Positions 7,702-16,727 of a stretch of 64,000 nucleotides of DNA are shown one piece after another (positions within the stretch are counted from its first letter, which is position 1; each line of letters opens with the position of its first letter). The notes below the pieces were generated by a model. That model was not told where the DNA came from, did not search any database, and worked only from the letters and a program-made list of their open reading frames with translations. Source of the DNA: Chromatiaceae bacterium (lineage in GTDB: Bacteria > Pseudomonadota > Gammaproteobacteria > Chromatiales > Chromatiaceae); NCBI GenBank assembly GCA_016714645.1, contig JADKCI010000005.1, positions 186,001-250,000 on the forward strand, read 5' to 3'. Made by a program: the position numbers and the translations under genes.

Positions 7702-10095
7702 ATGGCTTTTCGTGCCTGCCTCCTTACCTTAGTGCTCCTTCCATGCCTCCTCATGGCCCAGCCTGGCCAGGAGGCCCCGTCGGTTCCCGGACCAGACCCG
7801 CTTTTGGACCCTTTACGGGCGGAGCGGGGATTCATCGGCGCGGCAGCCTGTGGCGAGTGCCACCCGAAGGAACTGGCCCTGTGGCGGGGCTCTTACCATG
7901 ACCGGGCCATGACCCTGGCGACGCCCGAGACGGTGCGCGGCAACTTCGAGGAGGCCGACATCACCGCCCTGGGGGTGACCTCCCGCTTCTTCCACCGGGA
8001 TGGCGAATTCCTCGTCAGCACCGACGGCCCGGACGGAGAACTCAAGGACTACCCCATCCGCTACACCTTCGGCTGGTCGCCCCTTCAGCAATATCTGATC
8101 GCCTTCCCAGGCGGCCGGCTCCAGAGCCTGGGCCTGGCCTGGGATACCCGCCCCCGGGAGCAGGGGGGACAAGACTGGTTCCATCTCTATCCCGACCAGG
8201 CCCTGGACCACCGCCATCCGCTGCACTGGACGGCGCCGGATCAGACCTGGAACTACCAGTGCGCGGACTGCCATTCCACGGACCTGCAAAAGCGCTATGA
8301 CGCCAAGAGCAAGGGCTATGACACCCGCTACGCGGAGATCAACGTCGCCTGCGAGGCCTGCCATGGCGCCGGTGCCCGCCATCTGGCCTGGGCCAAGGCC
8401 GCCGCCGCGCGGTCGGCCCAGGCGGGCGGGACCGGCACGGATGAGGCGGCCCATGCCGCCGTGGCGGATGATCCGACCCGGGGGCTGCTGGTGGACCTGA
8501 AGGATCGCGATGGTGGCCTCTGGCGGCTTTCCGGCGAGACCGGCAAACCCAGTCGCCAGCCACCCCGCCACTCCCAAATTCAGACCGAGACCTGTGCCCG
8601 CTGCCACTCCCGGCGCGGCCGCATCTGGGATGAGATGAAGCCCGGCGAGCCCCTGCACCAGGGCTTTCGGCTGGCCCTGCTGGAGCCGGACCTCTATTTC
8701 CCGGACGGCCAGATCAAGGACGAGGTCTTTGTCTTCGGCTCCTTCATCCAGAGCCGCATGTATCATCAGGGGGTCGTCTGCGGCGATTGTCATGATGCCC
8801 ACAGCCTGCGCCTCCACGCGGACGGCAATGCCGTCTGTGCCCGCTGCCATCTCGCCCCCCGCTACGATTCACCCGAACATCATCACCATCCGGCCGGCTC
8901 CGAAGGTGCTGCCTGCGTGGCCTGTCACATGCCCCAGCGCTTCTATATGGTGGTGGACGAGCGGGCCGATCATAGTTTGCGGGTGCCGCGACCGGATCTG
9001 TCCCTCAAACTTGGCACCCCCAACGCCTGCAATGGCTGTCACACGGATAAGGATGCCGCTTGGGCGGCGGCCAGTGTGGAGACCTGGTATCCCGATCCCC
9101 AGTATCGGGGGCCTCACTTTGGCGAGACCCTCCAAGCGGCGGACCATAAGGCCCCGGACGCGACCCAGCGCCTGCTGGCCCTGGCGGGGGACCCGACCCA
9201 CCCCGCCATCGCGCGGGCGAGCGCCCTGGACCGGCTCCATGACCAGCCCCAGGACGGCGCGGGCTCCCCGACTCTACTAACGGTGCGCCGCCTGCTCGCC
9301 GACCCGGAGGTTCTGGTGCGGGCCCAGGCCGTGCGCTATCTGGATCTCGTGGATTTGCGGACCCGGATCGATCTGGCCTGGCCCCTCCTGTCCGATCCGG
9401 CGCGCACGGTACGACTGGAGGCGGCCCGAGTGCTGGCGCCCGTGATGCGCCAGGGGATCGGTGGCAAGCTGGCGGAACAGATGCGGGCCGCCCTGGCGGA
9501 GTACGCGACCGCGGAGCGTGTGAATGCCGACCGCCCCGAGGCCCACCTCAACCTGGGCCTCATCGCTATCGCCACGGGCGAGCCCAGGGTGGCGGAGCAG
9601 TCCTATCGCACCGCCCTGGAACTCGATCCCCGCTTCACGCCCGCCCGCGCCAACCTGGCGGACCTCTATCGGGAACAGGGGCGCGAGGCGGACGCCGAGG
9701 CCGAACTCCAGGCCGGACTGGCCGCCGATCCAGACAATGCCGACCTGCTCCATGCCCTGGGACTGGCGCGGGTGCGCACCCACCGGCTGGAGGTGGCGAT
9801 CGAGGACCTGGCGCGGGCCGCGCGGCTAGCCCCGGACAACAGCCGCTTTGCCTATGTGCGGGGGGTGGCCCTGGATGCCGCCGACCGCACCCCCGAGGCC
9901 GTGGCCGTGCTGGAGGCCGCCCAGCCGGGAGATCCGGCCAATCGGGACCTCCTGATCGCCCTGATCCAATATAATGCCAAGCTGGGGCGGTTACAGGAGG
10001 CCCAGCGCTGGCTCACGGAGTTCGGCGCCAAGGCCCCGGGGGACCCGGCCATCAAGGCACTTCTGGAGCAGCTTGGGAAGCCGGGGACTCAATAA
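7702..10095 (+). CDS. Octaheme c-type cytochrome with HEAT/TPR tail
   Basis: A signal peptide (about 1-19) is followed by eight CXXCH motifs: CGECH, CADCH, CEACH, CARCH, CGDCH, CARCH, CVACH and CNGCH. The spacing resembles cytochrome c554/octaheme families. The C-terminal part (about 480-797) first has HEAT-like helical pairs, then several TPRs (A-x-x-N-L-G-x-x and L-x-P-x-x-A patterns). It would be periplasmic or outer-membrane facing and move electrons. The TPR tail suggests docking to a partner. The substrate is unknown; I see no NrfA-type CXXCK motif. It follows the FHA/PP2C operon by 126 bp. Confidence 0.85.
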   Translation: MAFRACLLTLVLLPCLLMAQPGQEAPSVPGPDPLLDPLRAERGFIGAAACGECHPKELALWRGSYHDRAMTLATPETVRGNFEEADITALGVTSRFFHRDGEFLVSTDGPDGELKDYPIRYTFGWSPLQQYLIAFPGGRLQSLGLAWDTRPREQGGQDWFHLYPDQALDHRHPLHWTAPDQTWNYQCADCHSTDLQKRYDAKSKGYDTRYAEINVACEACHGAGARHLAWAKAAAARSAQAGGTGTDEAAHAAVADDPTRGLLVDLKDRDGGLWRLSGETGKPSRQPPRHSQIQTETCARCHSRRGRIWDEMKPGEPLHQGFRLALLEPDLYFPDGQIKDEVFVFGSFIQSRMYHQGVVCGDCHDAHSLRLHADGNAVCARCHLAPRYDSPEHHHHPAGSEGAACVACHMPQRFYMVVDERADHSLRVPRPDLSLKLGTPNACNGCHTDKDAAWAAASVETWYPDPQYRGPHFGETLQAADHKAPDATQRLLALAGDPTHPAIARASALDRLHDQPQDGAGSPTLLTVRRLLADPEVLVRAQAVRYLDLVDLRTRIDLAWPLLSDPARTVRLEAARVLAPVMRQGIGGKLAEQMRAALAEYATAERVNADRPEAHLNLGLIAIATGEPRVAEQSYRTALELDPRFTPARANLADLYREQGREADAEAELQAGLAADPDNADLLHALGLARVRTHRLEVAIEDLARAARLAPDNSRFAYVRGVALDAADRTPEAVAVLEAAQPGDPANRDLLIALIQYNAKLGRLQEAQRWLTEFGAKAPGDPAIKALLEQLGKPGTQ

Positions 10096-10140
10096 AAGGT
10101 CACCCTTGCGTCATTCATTTTGATGAGGAGAAACAAAGGT

Positions 10141-10902
10141 ATGTTGATCAAGGCAAAAGCAATGACGTCCCTGGTGGCCGCCGGCCTGATGTGGGCCGGC
10201 TCCGCCTGGGCCATGGACGAGACCCCGGTGGACCCGGCGGCCCTAAAGGCGCTGGATGCCATGGGGGCGCATTTGCGCGGCCTGACGTCCTTTAGCGTCC
10301 AGGCCAATGACACCCTGGACGAGGTGTTGGACTCCGGGCAGAAGATCCAATTTTCCTCCACTCTCAAACTGGACGTGCGTAAGCCCAATGGCTTGCGGGC
10401 GGAAATCGAGACGGATCGCAAATCGCGTCGTATCTTCTATGACGGCAAGAACTTCACCCTCTATGCCCCTCAGGACCAGTTTTTTGTCACCGTGCCGGCC
10501 GCACCCACCCTCAAGGAGGTGTTGAATACGGTCGAAACCAAATACGGTATCGCCTTCCCTCTGGTGGATCTATTCCACTGGGGTGAGGATGACTCGATGA
10601 CGAGTGACATCAAGGAGGCGATACGGGTTGGCCCCAGTCGGATCAATGGCCAATTGACCGATCACTACGCCTTCCGTCAGGAAGGGCTGGATTGGCAGAT
10701 CTGGATCGCCCAGGGCGAGGCGCCGTTACCCTTGCGCTATGTGATTACCACCCTCGATGAACCGGGCGAGCCGCAATACAGCGCCAACCTGACATGGGAT
10801 ACGGGTGTCAAATTCGACGATAAATCATTTACTTTCGTGCCCGGCCGGGACGACCACCCGATCCCGATCGTCGCGATCGATGTCGTGGCGCCAGCGCAAT
10901 AG
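10141..10902 (+). CDS. DUF2092 periplasmic protein
   Basis: The 253-aa protein has a signal peptide ending near SAWA. The mature part resembles DUF2092, a LolA/LolB-like fold thought to bind lipids or hydrophobic molecules in the periplasm; the biochemical role is not established. ATG 10141 is chosen because a GAGGAG site lies ten bases upstream; an earlier ATG at 10123 is less likely. It is 12 bp upstream of the Asn/Val-repeat gene and probably co-transcribed with it. Confidence 0.75.
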   Translation: MLIKAKAMTSLVAAGLMWAGSAWAMDETPVDPAALKALDAMGAHLRGLTSFSVQANDTLDEVLDSGQKIQFSSTLKLDVRKPNGLRAEIETDRKSRRIFYDGKNFTLYAPQDQFFVTVPAAPTLKEVLNTVETKYGIAFPLVDLFHWGEDDSMTSDIKEAIRVGPSRINGQLTDHYAFRQEGLDWQIWIAQGEAPLPLRYVITTLDEPGEPQYSANLTWDTGVKFDDKSFTFVPGRDDHPIPIVAIDVVAPAQ

Positions 10903-10914
10903 GAGGCATTGGAG

Positions 10915-11439
10915 ATGAAATTCTTGAACGCAAAAGCCCTGATGGCACTCTCCTCGGCGCTGGTCATCGCGGGTTCCAGCCTGCTGCTCACCGATGCCTG
11001 GGCGGATCGTGGAGGACGGGGTGGCGGCGGTGGTCACGCCCGTACATCGGTGAATAGGAGTGTCAACAGTAACCGGAACGTCAACGCCAATCGCGCCGCT
11101 AACCGTAACACCAATGTCAACCGCAATACCAACGTCAACGTCAATGCCAACCGCAATGTCAACGTCAATGCCAACCGCAACGTGAATGTCAACAGCCATC
11201 ACGATGTGGATGTCGATGTCTACCGCGGCGGCTATCATCCCGTGGCGACGGGCGTCGCCGTCGGTGCCGCCGTGGCCGTCGGCGCCGCCGTGGTGGGCTC
11301 CATCGTCTATTCGCTGCCGCCCTCCTGCAGGAGCGTCACGGTGGGATCAGTCACCTATCGGGAATGCGGGGGCACCTATTACCAGCCCCGCTATGTGGGC
11401 TCCAGCGTGGAGTATATCGTGGTGGATTCGCCCTATTGA
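10915..11439 (+). CDS. Exported Asn/Val-repeat protein
   Basis: ATG 10915 lies eight bases after an AGGAGG site. A signal peptide (about 1-29) is followed by a Gly/Arg patch and a low-complexity tract (about 45-100) built on N-x-N-V-N units such as NRNVNVNA. Next comes a Gly/Ala/Val hydrophobic stretch (about 112-130), then a conserved-looking C-terminus with two Cys and G-x-x-Y-Y-x-P, a pattern seen in many small exported proteins of unknown function. No function can be assigned. The repeat makes slippage and strain variation likely. Confidence 0.75.
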   Translation: MKFLNAKALMALSSALVIAGSSLLLTDAWADRGGRGGGGGHARTSVNRSVNSNRNVNANRAANRNTNVNRNTNVNVNANRNVNVNANRNVNVNSHHDVDVDVYRGGYHPVATGVAVGAAVAVGAAVVGSIVYSLPPSCRSVTVGSVTYRECGGTYYQPRYVGSSVEYIVVDSPY

Positions 11440-11526
11440 TGCCGGGTTCGACCAGATGGTGAGATGGGCCGCGGCGAAGGGTGCGCGTACCATTTCCTGT
11501 CCAAGTTCCACCCCAAGAGGAAGCCA

Positions 11527-11778
11527 ATGGATGCCATCACCTACACCGCCGCCCGGGCGAACCTGGCCCGCACCATGGACCGGGTCTGCGATGACCATGA
11601 CCCGGTCATCATTACCCGCAACTCGGAGCAAGCCGTTGTCATGCTATCGCTGGAGGACTACAGCGCGCTGACCGAGACCGCTTACCTGCTGCGCAGCCCA
11701 GCCAACGCCCGGCGCCTGCTGGAGTCCGTCGCGGAATTGGGGCGGGGTGGGGGTACCGAGAGGGACTTGGCCGAGTGA
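11527..11778 (+). CDS. yefM: YefM-type antitoxin
   Basis: The 83-aa Phd/YefM protein shows the usual N-terminal DNA-binding segment (MDAITYTAARANL) and the V-I-I-T-R-N and V-x-L-S-L-E-D-Y motifs. It should bind and neutralise the YoeB toxin encoded by the overlapping next gene and repress the operon. Start 11527 follows a GAGGAAG ribosome site. Confidence 0.92.
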   Translation: MDAITYTAARANLARTMDRVCDDHDPVIITRNSEQAVVMLSLEDYSALTETAYLLRSPANARRLLESVAELGRGGGTERDLAE

Positions 11779-12029
11779 AGATCGTCTTCTCCGAGCGGGC
11801 TTGGGAGGACTACCTCTACTGGCAGGGCCAGGACCGCAAGATCCTGGCCCGTATCAACCACCTGATTCGCGAGGTCCAGCGCGACCCGGTCGCCGGGATC
11901 GGCAAACCCGAGGCCCTGAAGCACGCCCTGGCCGGATATTGGTCCCGGCGAATCACCGATGAGCATCGCCTGGTTTACAGGGTCCAGGATGACGCCCTGT
12001 GGATTGCGCAGGCCCGGTATCACTACTGA
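11775..12029 (+). CDS. yoeB: YoeB-type mRNA interferase toxin
   Basis: The 84-aa protein closely matches the YoeB pattern throughout, including D-Y-L-Y-W, G-K-P-E-x-L-K-H, W-S-R-R-I-T-x-E-H-R-L-V-Y and the terminal R-Y-H-Y. The catalytic Glu, Arg and His near 46, 65 and 83 are present. YoeB cuts mRNA at the ribosomal A site. It starts at a GTG that overlaps the antitoxin stop, the usual coupling for this pair. It looks intact. Confidence 0.93.
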   Translation: MKIVFSERAWEDYLYWQGQDRKILARINHLIREVQRDPVAGIGKPEALKHALAGYWSRRITDEHRLVYRVQDDALWIAQARYHY

Positions 12030-12222
12030 GCCCGACCTGGGTCCGGCGTCTCGCCTCGGCAAAGGGACCTGCGCCCGGCCGGCTATGGCGTTTTTGGCGT
12101 TACCGGGTCCCTACCCTCTTCATCGACGGCGCTGGCGGTGGGCGAGGCATTGTTCGGGACAAACGAATGCTATGATCCGCCGGACTTTGAATTGACGACC
12201 ACGACTCTGGATCACGGGGGGA

Positions 12223-13200
12223 ATGATGCGCTGGAGAACTGGCAGGCGAAGCGATAATGTGGAGGACCTGCGGGACGACTCCGGATCCGCCGGGAACGGG
12301 TTTGGTGGGCCGCGCCTGCCCGTACGCATAAGCCGTGGCGCCGGCTTTGGCGGTGGCCTGGGCACCATCCTGCTGCTCCTGGTCGGCCTCTACTTCGGGG
12401 TTGACCTGACCGCCTTCCTCGGCGGTGGGACCCCCCAACTCGATAACGGCGGCGGACAGCTTCAGTTGCCTGGTCCGAGGCACGAACCGGGCGCGCATCA
12501 ACCGAGGCCACCGCCTCACGCCGGCGGCCTGCAAGCCCCGGGGGCCGGGGCCACGCCCGATGAGCTCAAGGACTTCGTCTCCGTCGTCCTGGCGGATACC
12601 GAGGACACCTGGGGGGAGATCTTCCGCCAGGGAAAACAGCGTTATCAGGAACCCAAGCTGGTCCTCTTCTCTGACAGTGTCCGCTCCGCCTGCGGCTTCG
12701 CCGAGGCCGCCATGGGGCCCTTCTACTGCCCCGGAGACCACAAGGTCTATATCGACCTATCCTTTTATGACGAGCTGCGCAGCAAATTCGGCGCCCCGGG
12801 GGATTTCGCTCAGGCCTATGTCATCGCCCACGAGATCGGCCACCACGTCCAAAAACTGCTCGGCATCACCGATCAGGTCGAGGAGGCCAGGCAGGGCCGC
12901 GGCAAGGCCCAGGCGAACCAACTTTCGGTGCGCCTGGAACTCCAGGCCGATTGCTTCGCCGGTGTCTGGGCCAACCGCGCCGACCGGGCCCGTGGCATCC
13001 TGGAGGCCGGCGACGCCGAGGAGGCCCTCAAGGCCGCCTCCGCCATCGGCGACGACCGCCTGCAAAAGCAGACGCGGGGCTATGTCACCCCGGACAGCTT
13101 CACCCACGGCAGCTCCGCCCAGCGCGTCGCCTGGTTCCGCCGCGGCCTGGAGAAGGGCGACGTCAACGCCTGCGACACCTTTTCCGCCAAAAACCTCTAA
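12223..13200 (+). CDS. YpfJ-family neutral zinc metallopeptidase
   Basis: The 325-aa protein has one membrane helix (about 46-66) after a short cytoplasmic N-terminus, a Pro/Gly-rich linker, and the YpfJ (KPN_02809-type) domain. The zinc motif H-E-I-G-H-H is present, with a downstream E-L-Q-A-D-C-F-A-G-V-W glutamate, both typical of this family. The domain should face the periplasm. Substrates are unknown. ATG 12223 and the adjacent in-frame ATG 12226 are both possible. Confidence 0.9.
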   Translation: MMRWRTGRRSDNVEDLRDDSGSAGNGFGGPRLPVRISRGAGFGGGLGTILLLLVGLYFGVDLTAFLGGGTPQLDNGGGQLQLPGPRHEPGAHQPRPPPHAGGLQAPGAGATPDELKDFVSVVLADTEDTWGEIFRQGKQRYQEPKLVLFSDSVRSACGFAEAAMGPFYCPGDHKVYIDLSFYDELRSKFGAPGDFAQAYVIAHEIGHHVQKLLGITDQVEEARQGRGKAQANQLSVRLELQADCFAGVWANRADRARGILEAGDAEEALKAASAIGDDRLQKQTRGYVTPDSFTHGSSAQRVAWFRRGLEKGDVNACDTFSAKNL

Positions 13201-13297
13201 TCCAGTACTTAAGACAGGGCTGGGGTCTTGCCGGATTTGACCGGCACCCCGAGCCTCCGATCCAGCCATCAGATCCCCTGACAGGACTAAAGACACC

Positions 13298-13672
13298 ATG
13301 AATCGCACCCGCACCCTCGCTGCTCTCTTCTCCCTTGCGCTCCTGGCCCCCGCCTTCGCCGATGAGGTGGTTCAGAAGAGCATCGCTGACATCTACCAGG
13401 AAAAAGCAGAACTCGCCGGCAAGCCGGTGAAGCTCCAAGGCAAGGTGGTGAAGGTCAACAACAACATCATGAACCGGAACTTCCTCCACCTCCAGGACGG
13501 CTCCGGCGACCCTGCCGTGAGCACCAACGACCTGACGATCACCAGCGACGACACCGCCGCGATAGGTGATACCGTTACCGTCACCGGCACCCTGATGGTG
13601 GACCTGGACTTCGGCTCCGGCTACAAGTACCCGCTGCTGCTCGAAAAGGCGAGCATCACCCAGGCCCCATGA
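13298..13672 (+). CDS. Small periplasmic OB-fold protein (NrfJ-like)
   Basis: The 124-aa protein has a signal peptide cleaved near AFA and a mature domain with alternating beta segments (V-K-L-Q-G-K-V-V-K-V, F-L-H-L-Q-D-G-S-G, V-T-V-T-G-T-L). This is the layout of periplasmic OB-fold proteins often found near multiheme cytochrome genes. The function is unknown; roles in cofactor or protein binding have been proposed for relatives. Confidence 0.65.
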   Translation: MNRTRTLAALFSLALLAPAFADEVVQKSIADIYQEKAELAGKPVKLQGKVVKVNNNIMNRNFLHLQDGSGDPAVSTNDLTITSDDTAAIGDTVTVTGTLMVDLDFGSGYKYPLLLEKASITQAP

Positions 13673-13894
13673 CCGCGACGCCACTTTGAGCCCTGGTCAG
13701 GGCCATTCCTGCCTACCCGTCCCCCGCCGGGAACCGAACCGTCCCGCGGCTAGCCGGGTAGGACTTGAACCCATGGGGTTCTTGACCACAATGGCCTTTG
13801 GCATCCATGCCCTATAATTCCCCCCCGGGCTTCGGCACATCGAACCCGGCCTTTCATCAACCTCGGTTTTTTCACCCATCGCTAGGAGCAATCC

Positions 13895-14608
13895 ATGAAC
13901 CTCAGTAACAAACTCGCCGCCGAATTCATCGGCACCTTCTGGCTCGTCCTCGGTGGCTGCGGCAGCGCCGTGCTGGCGGCGGCCTTTCCCGGCGTCGGTA
14001 TCGGCCTGCTGGGGGTCGCCCTCGCCTTCGGCCTGACGGTCGTGACCATGGCCTATGCCATTGGTCACATCTCCGGCTGTCATCTTAACCCGGCGATCTC
14101 GGTCGGCCTGGTGGTCGGCGGGCGTTTCCCGGCCAGCGAACTGGTGCCCTACATTGTCGCCCAGGTCCTGGGCGCCATCCTGGCGGCCTTCCTCCTCTAC
14201 TTCATCGCCAGCGGCCAAGCGGGTTTCACGCTGTCGGCCAGTGCGCTGGCGGTGAATGGCTACGGTGACCTGTCGCCCGGCAAGTATTCCATGATGGCGG
14301 GCTTGGTGACGGAGGTGGTGATGACTGCTATCTTCCTGTTCGTCATCATGGGCAGCACCGACAAACGTGGCATTGGCTCCCATGCCGGCCTGGCCATCGG
14401 CCTGGCCCTGACGCTTATCCATCTCATCTCGATCCCGGTGACCAATACCTCGGTCAACCCGGCCCGCAGCACGGGGCCGGCGCTCGCCCTGCTGATGGGC
14501 GGCTATAATCAAGCCCTGAGCCAACTCTGGCTGTTCTGGGTTGCCCCCATCATCGGCGCCGTCATCGGGGCCCTGGCCTATAAGGCGGTGGGTGGCAAGG
14601 AGGCCTGA
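13895..14608 (+). CDS. aqpZ: Aquaporin Z
   Basis: The 237-aa protein has six membrane helices and both NPA boxes (H-L-N-P-A-I-S and S-V-N-P-A-R-S). The early G-T-F-W-L-V-L-G-G-C-G-S-A-V stretch is typical of AqpZ water channels. AGGAG lies eight bases before the ATG, and a TATAAT-like -10 at 13813-13818 lies in the upstream gap. No adjacent gene suggests a special role. Confidence 0.95.
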   Translation: MNLSNKLAAEFIGTFWLVLGGCGSAVLAAAFPGVGIGLLGVALAFGLTVVTMAYAIGHISGCHLNPAISVGLVVGGRFPASELVPYIVAQVLGAILAAFLLYFIASGQAGFTLSASALAVNGYGDLSPGKYSMMAGLVTEVVMTAIFLFVIMGSTDKRGIGSHAGLAIGLALTLIHLISIPVTNTSVNPARSTGPALALLMGGYNQALSQLWLFWVAPIIGAVIGALAYKAVGGKEA

Positions 14609-14639
14609 TCGGTCGCCTGGGCCTCAGCCCTAACCTGTA

Positions 14640-14662
14640 CCGGGAGTCGCACCGACTCCCGG
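14640..14662 (+). terminator. Strong hairpin after aqpZ
   Basis: A ten-base-pair GC-rich stem (CGGGAGTCG/CGACTCCCG plus one pair) with a three-base loop lies 31 bp after the aqpZ stop. There is no T tract, so it may act as an mRNA stabiliser or a weak terminator. Confidence 0.45.
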
Positions 14663-14772
14663 GTCCAGGGTCCTTCATCATCACCCCCAGGATCGTTGGC
14701 ATCCCGGCCCTGAACAGCTCGACCCTCGCCGCGTCGGTGCCCTCATAGCCATTAGCCCCGAGGTACTTGCCG

Positions 14773-14928
14773 ATGAACCACCTGCTCCTGCTCCTCCTCT
14801 TTGTCTTCGCCCTCGGGCTTAGCGCCTGCGCCACCCCGGCGGACGTCAAGGACACCCAAGCGCCCTCCTCTGGCCCCACCTTCTATGGCAAGTTTACGGG
14901 CTCGGTGGAGCGTATCTGGAGGCCGTGA
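14773..14928 (+). CDS. 51-aa small lipoprotein
   Basis: A short open frame encodes an n-region MNH, a run of leucines and phenylalanines, then the lipobox L-S-A-C at residues 16-19. The mature peptide is about 33 residues with no recognised domain. The lipobox makes it likely to be real despite its size. A hairpin with a TTCG loop (about 14946-14967) followed by four T residues lies just downstream and could end its transcript. Confidence 0.6.
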   Translation: MNHLLLLLLFVFALGLSACATPADVKDTQAPSSGPTFYGKFTGSVERIWRP

Positions 14929-14975
14929 AGCCGAGAGGCACCTGAAGAAGTCCTTCGGGACGCTTCTCCCCGTTT

Positions 14976-16592
14976 TCAGTGACTCGTCCCCTCGGATCGC
15001 GTGATCTTGTTGTAAACGTTGTACTTGCCGGAAGGCTTGCGCATGGATAGCCGCTTCACCTCCTTGAAGGTCTGGGCGTCATAGACCACCAGGGCGCCAT
15101 CGTCCTCCCAGATACTGACCAGGGCGTACTTGCCATAGCGGTCGAATTCCACATGGGCCGCCGTCTTGCCGGGCTCCGGACGCAGGGTCGCGACGACTTG
15201 CAGGCTCTGCTTGTCGATCACATGCAGGGCATCCTTGTTGGGTCCTGAAAAGACGTCCACCCAGGCGTAGGGGCTGTTTTCGTGGCTGCGGGCAAAGAAG
15301 CCGGGGCCCTGGGTAGGTATTTTCGCCACCGTCTCCCAGGTGCCCAGATCGATGACCGTCACCTCGGACTTGGACAGGTGGGGGGTGGCCAGCAGGGTGC
15401 GGCCGTCGCGCTCCCAGGTGATGCCGGAACTTAGGTGCGGCATGCCATCCAGGTCCAGTTCGGCGATGCGCTGACGAACGTCGAGATTGATGGCCTGCCC
15501 CTTGTTGCCATCCCGGGCCGCGCCGATCAGGATCTGGTAGCTTTGATTGAAGAAGAAATCATCCAGAAAGCCGTCGAGCTTGGTCCGGCGCACCGGGAAG
15601 GGGCCTGGCTCCCGAGCGGTCCCCTCCCCCAGCCGATAATCGTGCATGGGGCCGTTATAGACCGGCAGGGGATCGTCCGCGACCATGATTTCCCAGACCT
15701 CGGGGATATCCTTGAGGGCGGCGACGAAGCTCTGCCGGGGAGGCGCGGCATAGACGGCGCTCACCCGACTGGTCTTGCCCGTTTCGTCCTGGACCGGGAT
15801 CAGCTTGATGGGCAGCAGGTCCCGGGCGTCCAGGATCACCAGGTTGTGGGGCAGATAATTGGCCACGGCGACATAGCGGCCATCGCCGGACACCGCCAGG
15901 TTGCGGGTGTTGATGCCGGCGCGGATCTCGGCCACGGTCTGGAAACTGTGCAGATCGAATTTGCTGATCCAGCCGTCCCGGGAGGCGAAGTAGACGAAGC
16001 GCCCGTCATTGGAGAATTTGGGCCCGCCATGCAGGGCGCGGCGGGTGGCAAAGCGATGGAGGGGCTCCAGGCGGTCGCCATCCAGGATGGTGGCATGGTG
16101 ATCGCCCGTCTCCACCACCACGAAGAGATTCAGCGGGTCGGCGTTATGGAGGGGGTGATCCGGAAGGGTCGCGGGGTCCACCAGGGCCAGATGGCTGGCG
16201 CGGATGCGCTCCAGGCCCCACTCCGGGGTCTCCGCCGGGGGGGTGAAGACCAGGTCCACCAGGGACTGTGCCTCGGCCGCGGAGAGCCGTTCCGCGAAGG
16301 CCGGCATCTGGGTGGCCGGCCGGCCCTGGAGGATGAGGTTGGCGGCCTCCTCGCGCTTGAGACGACCAAAATTCTCGGGGATCAGAGGCGGGCCCGTAAT
16401 GCCCAGGCGGTCGGCGCCATGACATTCGGCGCAGATTTGGGTGTAAAGGGCCTCGGCCTCCCGGGGTTGGCCCTCCGCCACTGGGGGGGACCCGGTCGCC
16501 AGCGGCGCCAGCGGGGTGGACTCGGCCCAGGCGGAGGGGTGACTAAGCGCTATCGCCAGCGGCAACAGCAGGAGAATTCTTGGCATGGCCAT
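14976..16592 (-). CDS. nirN: NirN-type cytochrome, dihydro-heme d1 dehydrogenase
   Basis: The 538-aa protein has a signal peptide (about 1-23), a cytochrome c domain with one CXXCH (CAECH at 54-58), and an eight-bladed d1-type beta-propeller. It is a paralogue of NirS. A His in A-L-H-G-G-P-K-F-S sits where NirS has its d1-iron ligand. NirN oxidises dihydro-heme d1 in the last step of heme d1 synthesis in the periplasm and hands it on to NirS. It lies downstream of nirS on the same strand, separated by 135 bp holding a terminator. It could be a second NirS-like enzyme instead, but the propeller is closer to NirN by eye. Confidence 0.8.
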   Translation of the reverse strand: MAMPRILLLLPLAIALSHPSAWAESTPLAPLATGSPPVAEGQPREAEALYTQICAECHGADRLGITGPPLIPENFGRLKREEAANLILQGRPATQMPAFAERLSAAEAQSLVDLVFTPPAETPEWGLERIRASHLALVDPATLPDHPLHNADPLNLFVVVETGDHHATILDGDRLEPLHRFATRRALHGGPKFSNDGRFVYFASRDGWISKFDLHSFQTVAEIRAGINTRNLAVSGDGRYVAVANYLPHNLVILDARDLLPIKLIPVQDETGKTSRVSAVYAAPPRQSFVAALKDIPEVWEIMVADDPLPVYNGPMHDYRLGEGTAREPGPFPVRRTKLDGFLDDFFFNQSYQILIGAARDGNKGQAINLDVRQRIAELDLDGMPHLSSGITWERDGRTLLATPHLSKSEVTVIDLGTWETVAKIPTQGPGFFARSHENSPYAWVDVFSGPNKDALHVIDKQSLQVVATLRPEPGKTAAHVEFDRYGKYALVSIWEDDGALVVYDAQTFKEVKRLSMRKPSGKYNVYNKITRSEGTSH

Positions 16593-16606
16593 GGCAAATC
16601 ACTGAC

Positions 16607-16630
16607 AAAAAATCGCCCGTCCGGCGATTT
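16607..16630 (-). terminator. Rho-independent terminator after nirS
   Basis: Read on the minus strand, an eight-base-pair stem (AAATCGCC/GGCGATTT, five-base loop, 16610-16630) is followed at once by six T residues. It lies between nirS and nirN, so nirN probably depends on read-through or its own promoter. Confidence 0.75.
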
Positions 16631-16727
16631 GAAAGAGTGGGGCTTCCCTGCCCCATGAGGATAGCGCCTGGCCCCGATCCCGGCCAGGCCGGGAAGGGAA
16701 GCCTGACGGCTTAGGCCGGATCAGCGC

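Noticed and set aside
13740..13800. tRNA-like T-arm (GGTTCAAGTCC on the minus strand)
   Set aside because: Only the T-loop-like piece is present; no acceptor, D or anticodon arms fold around it.
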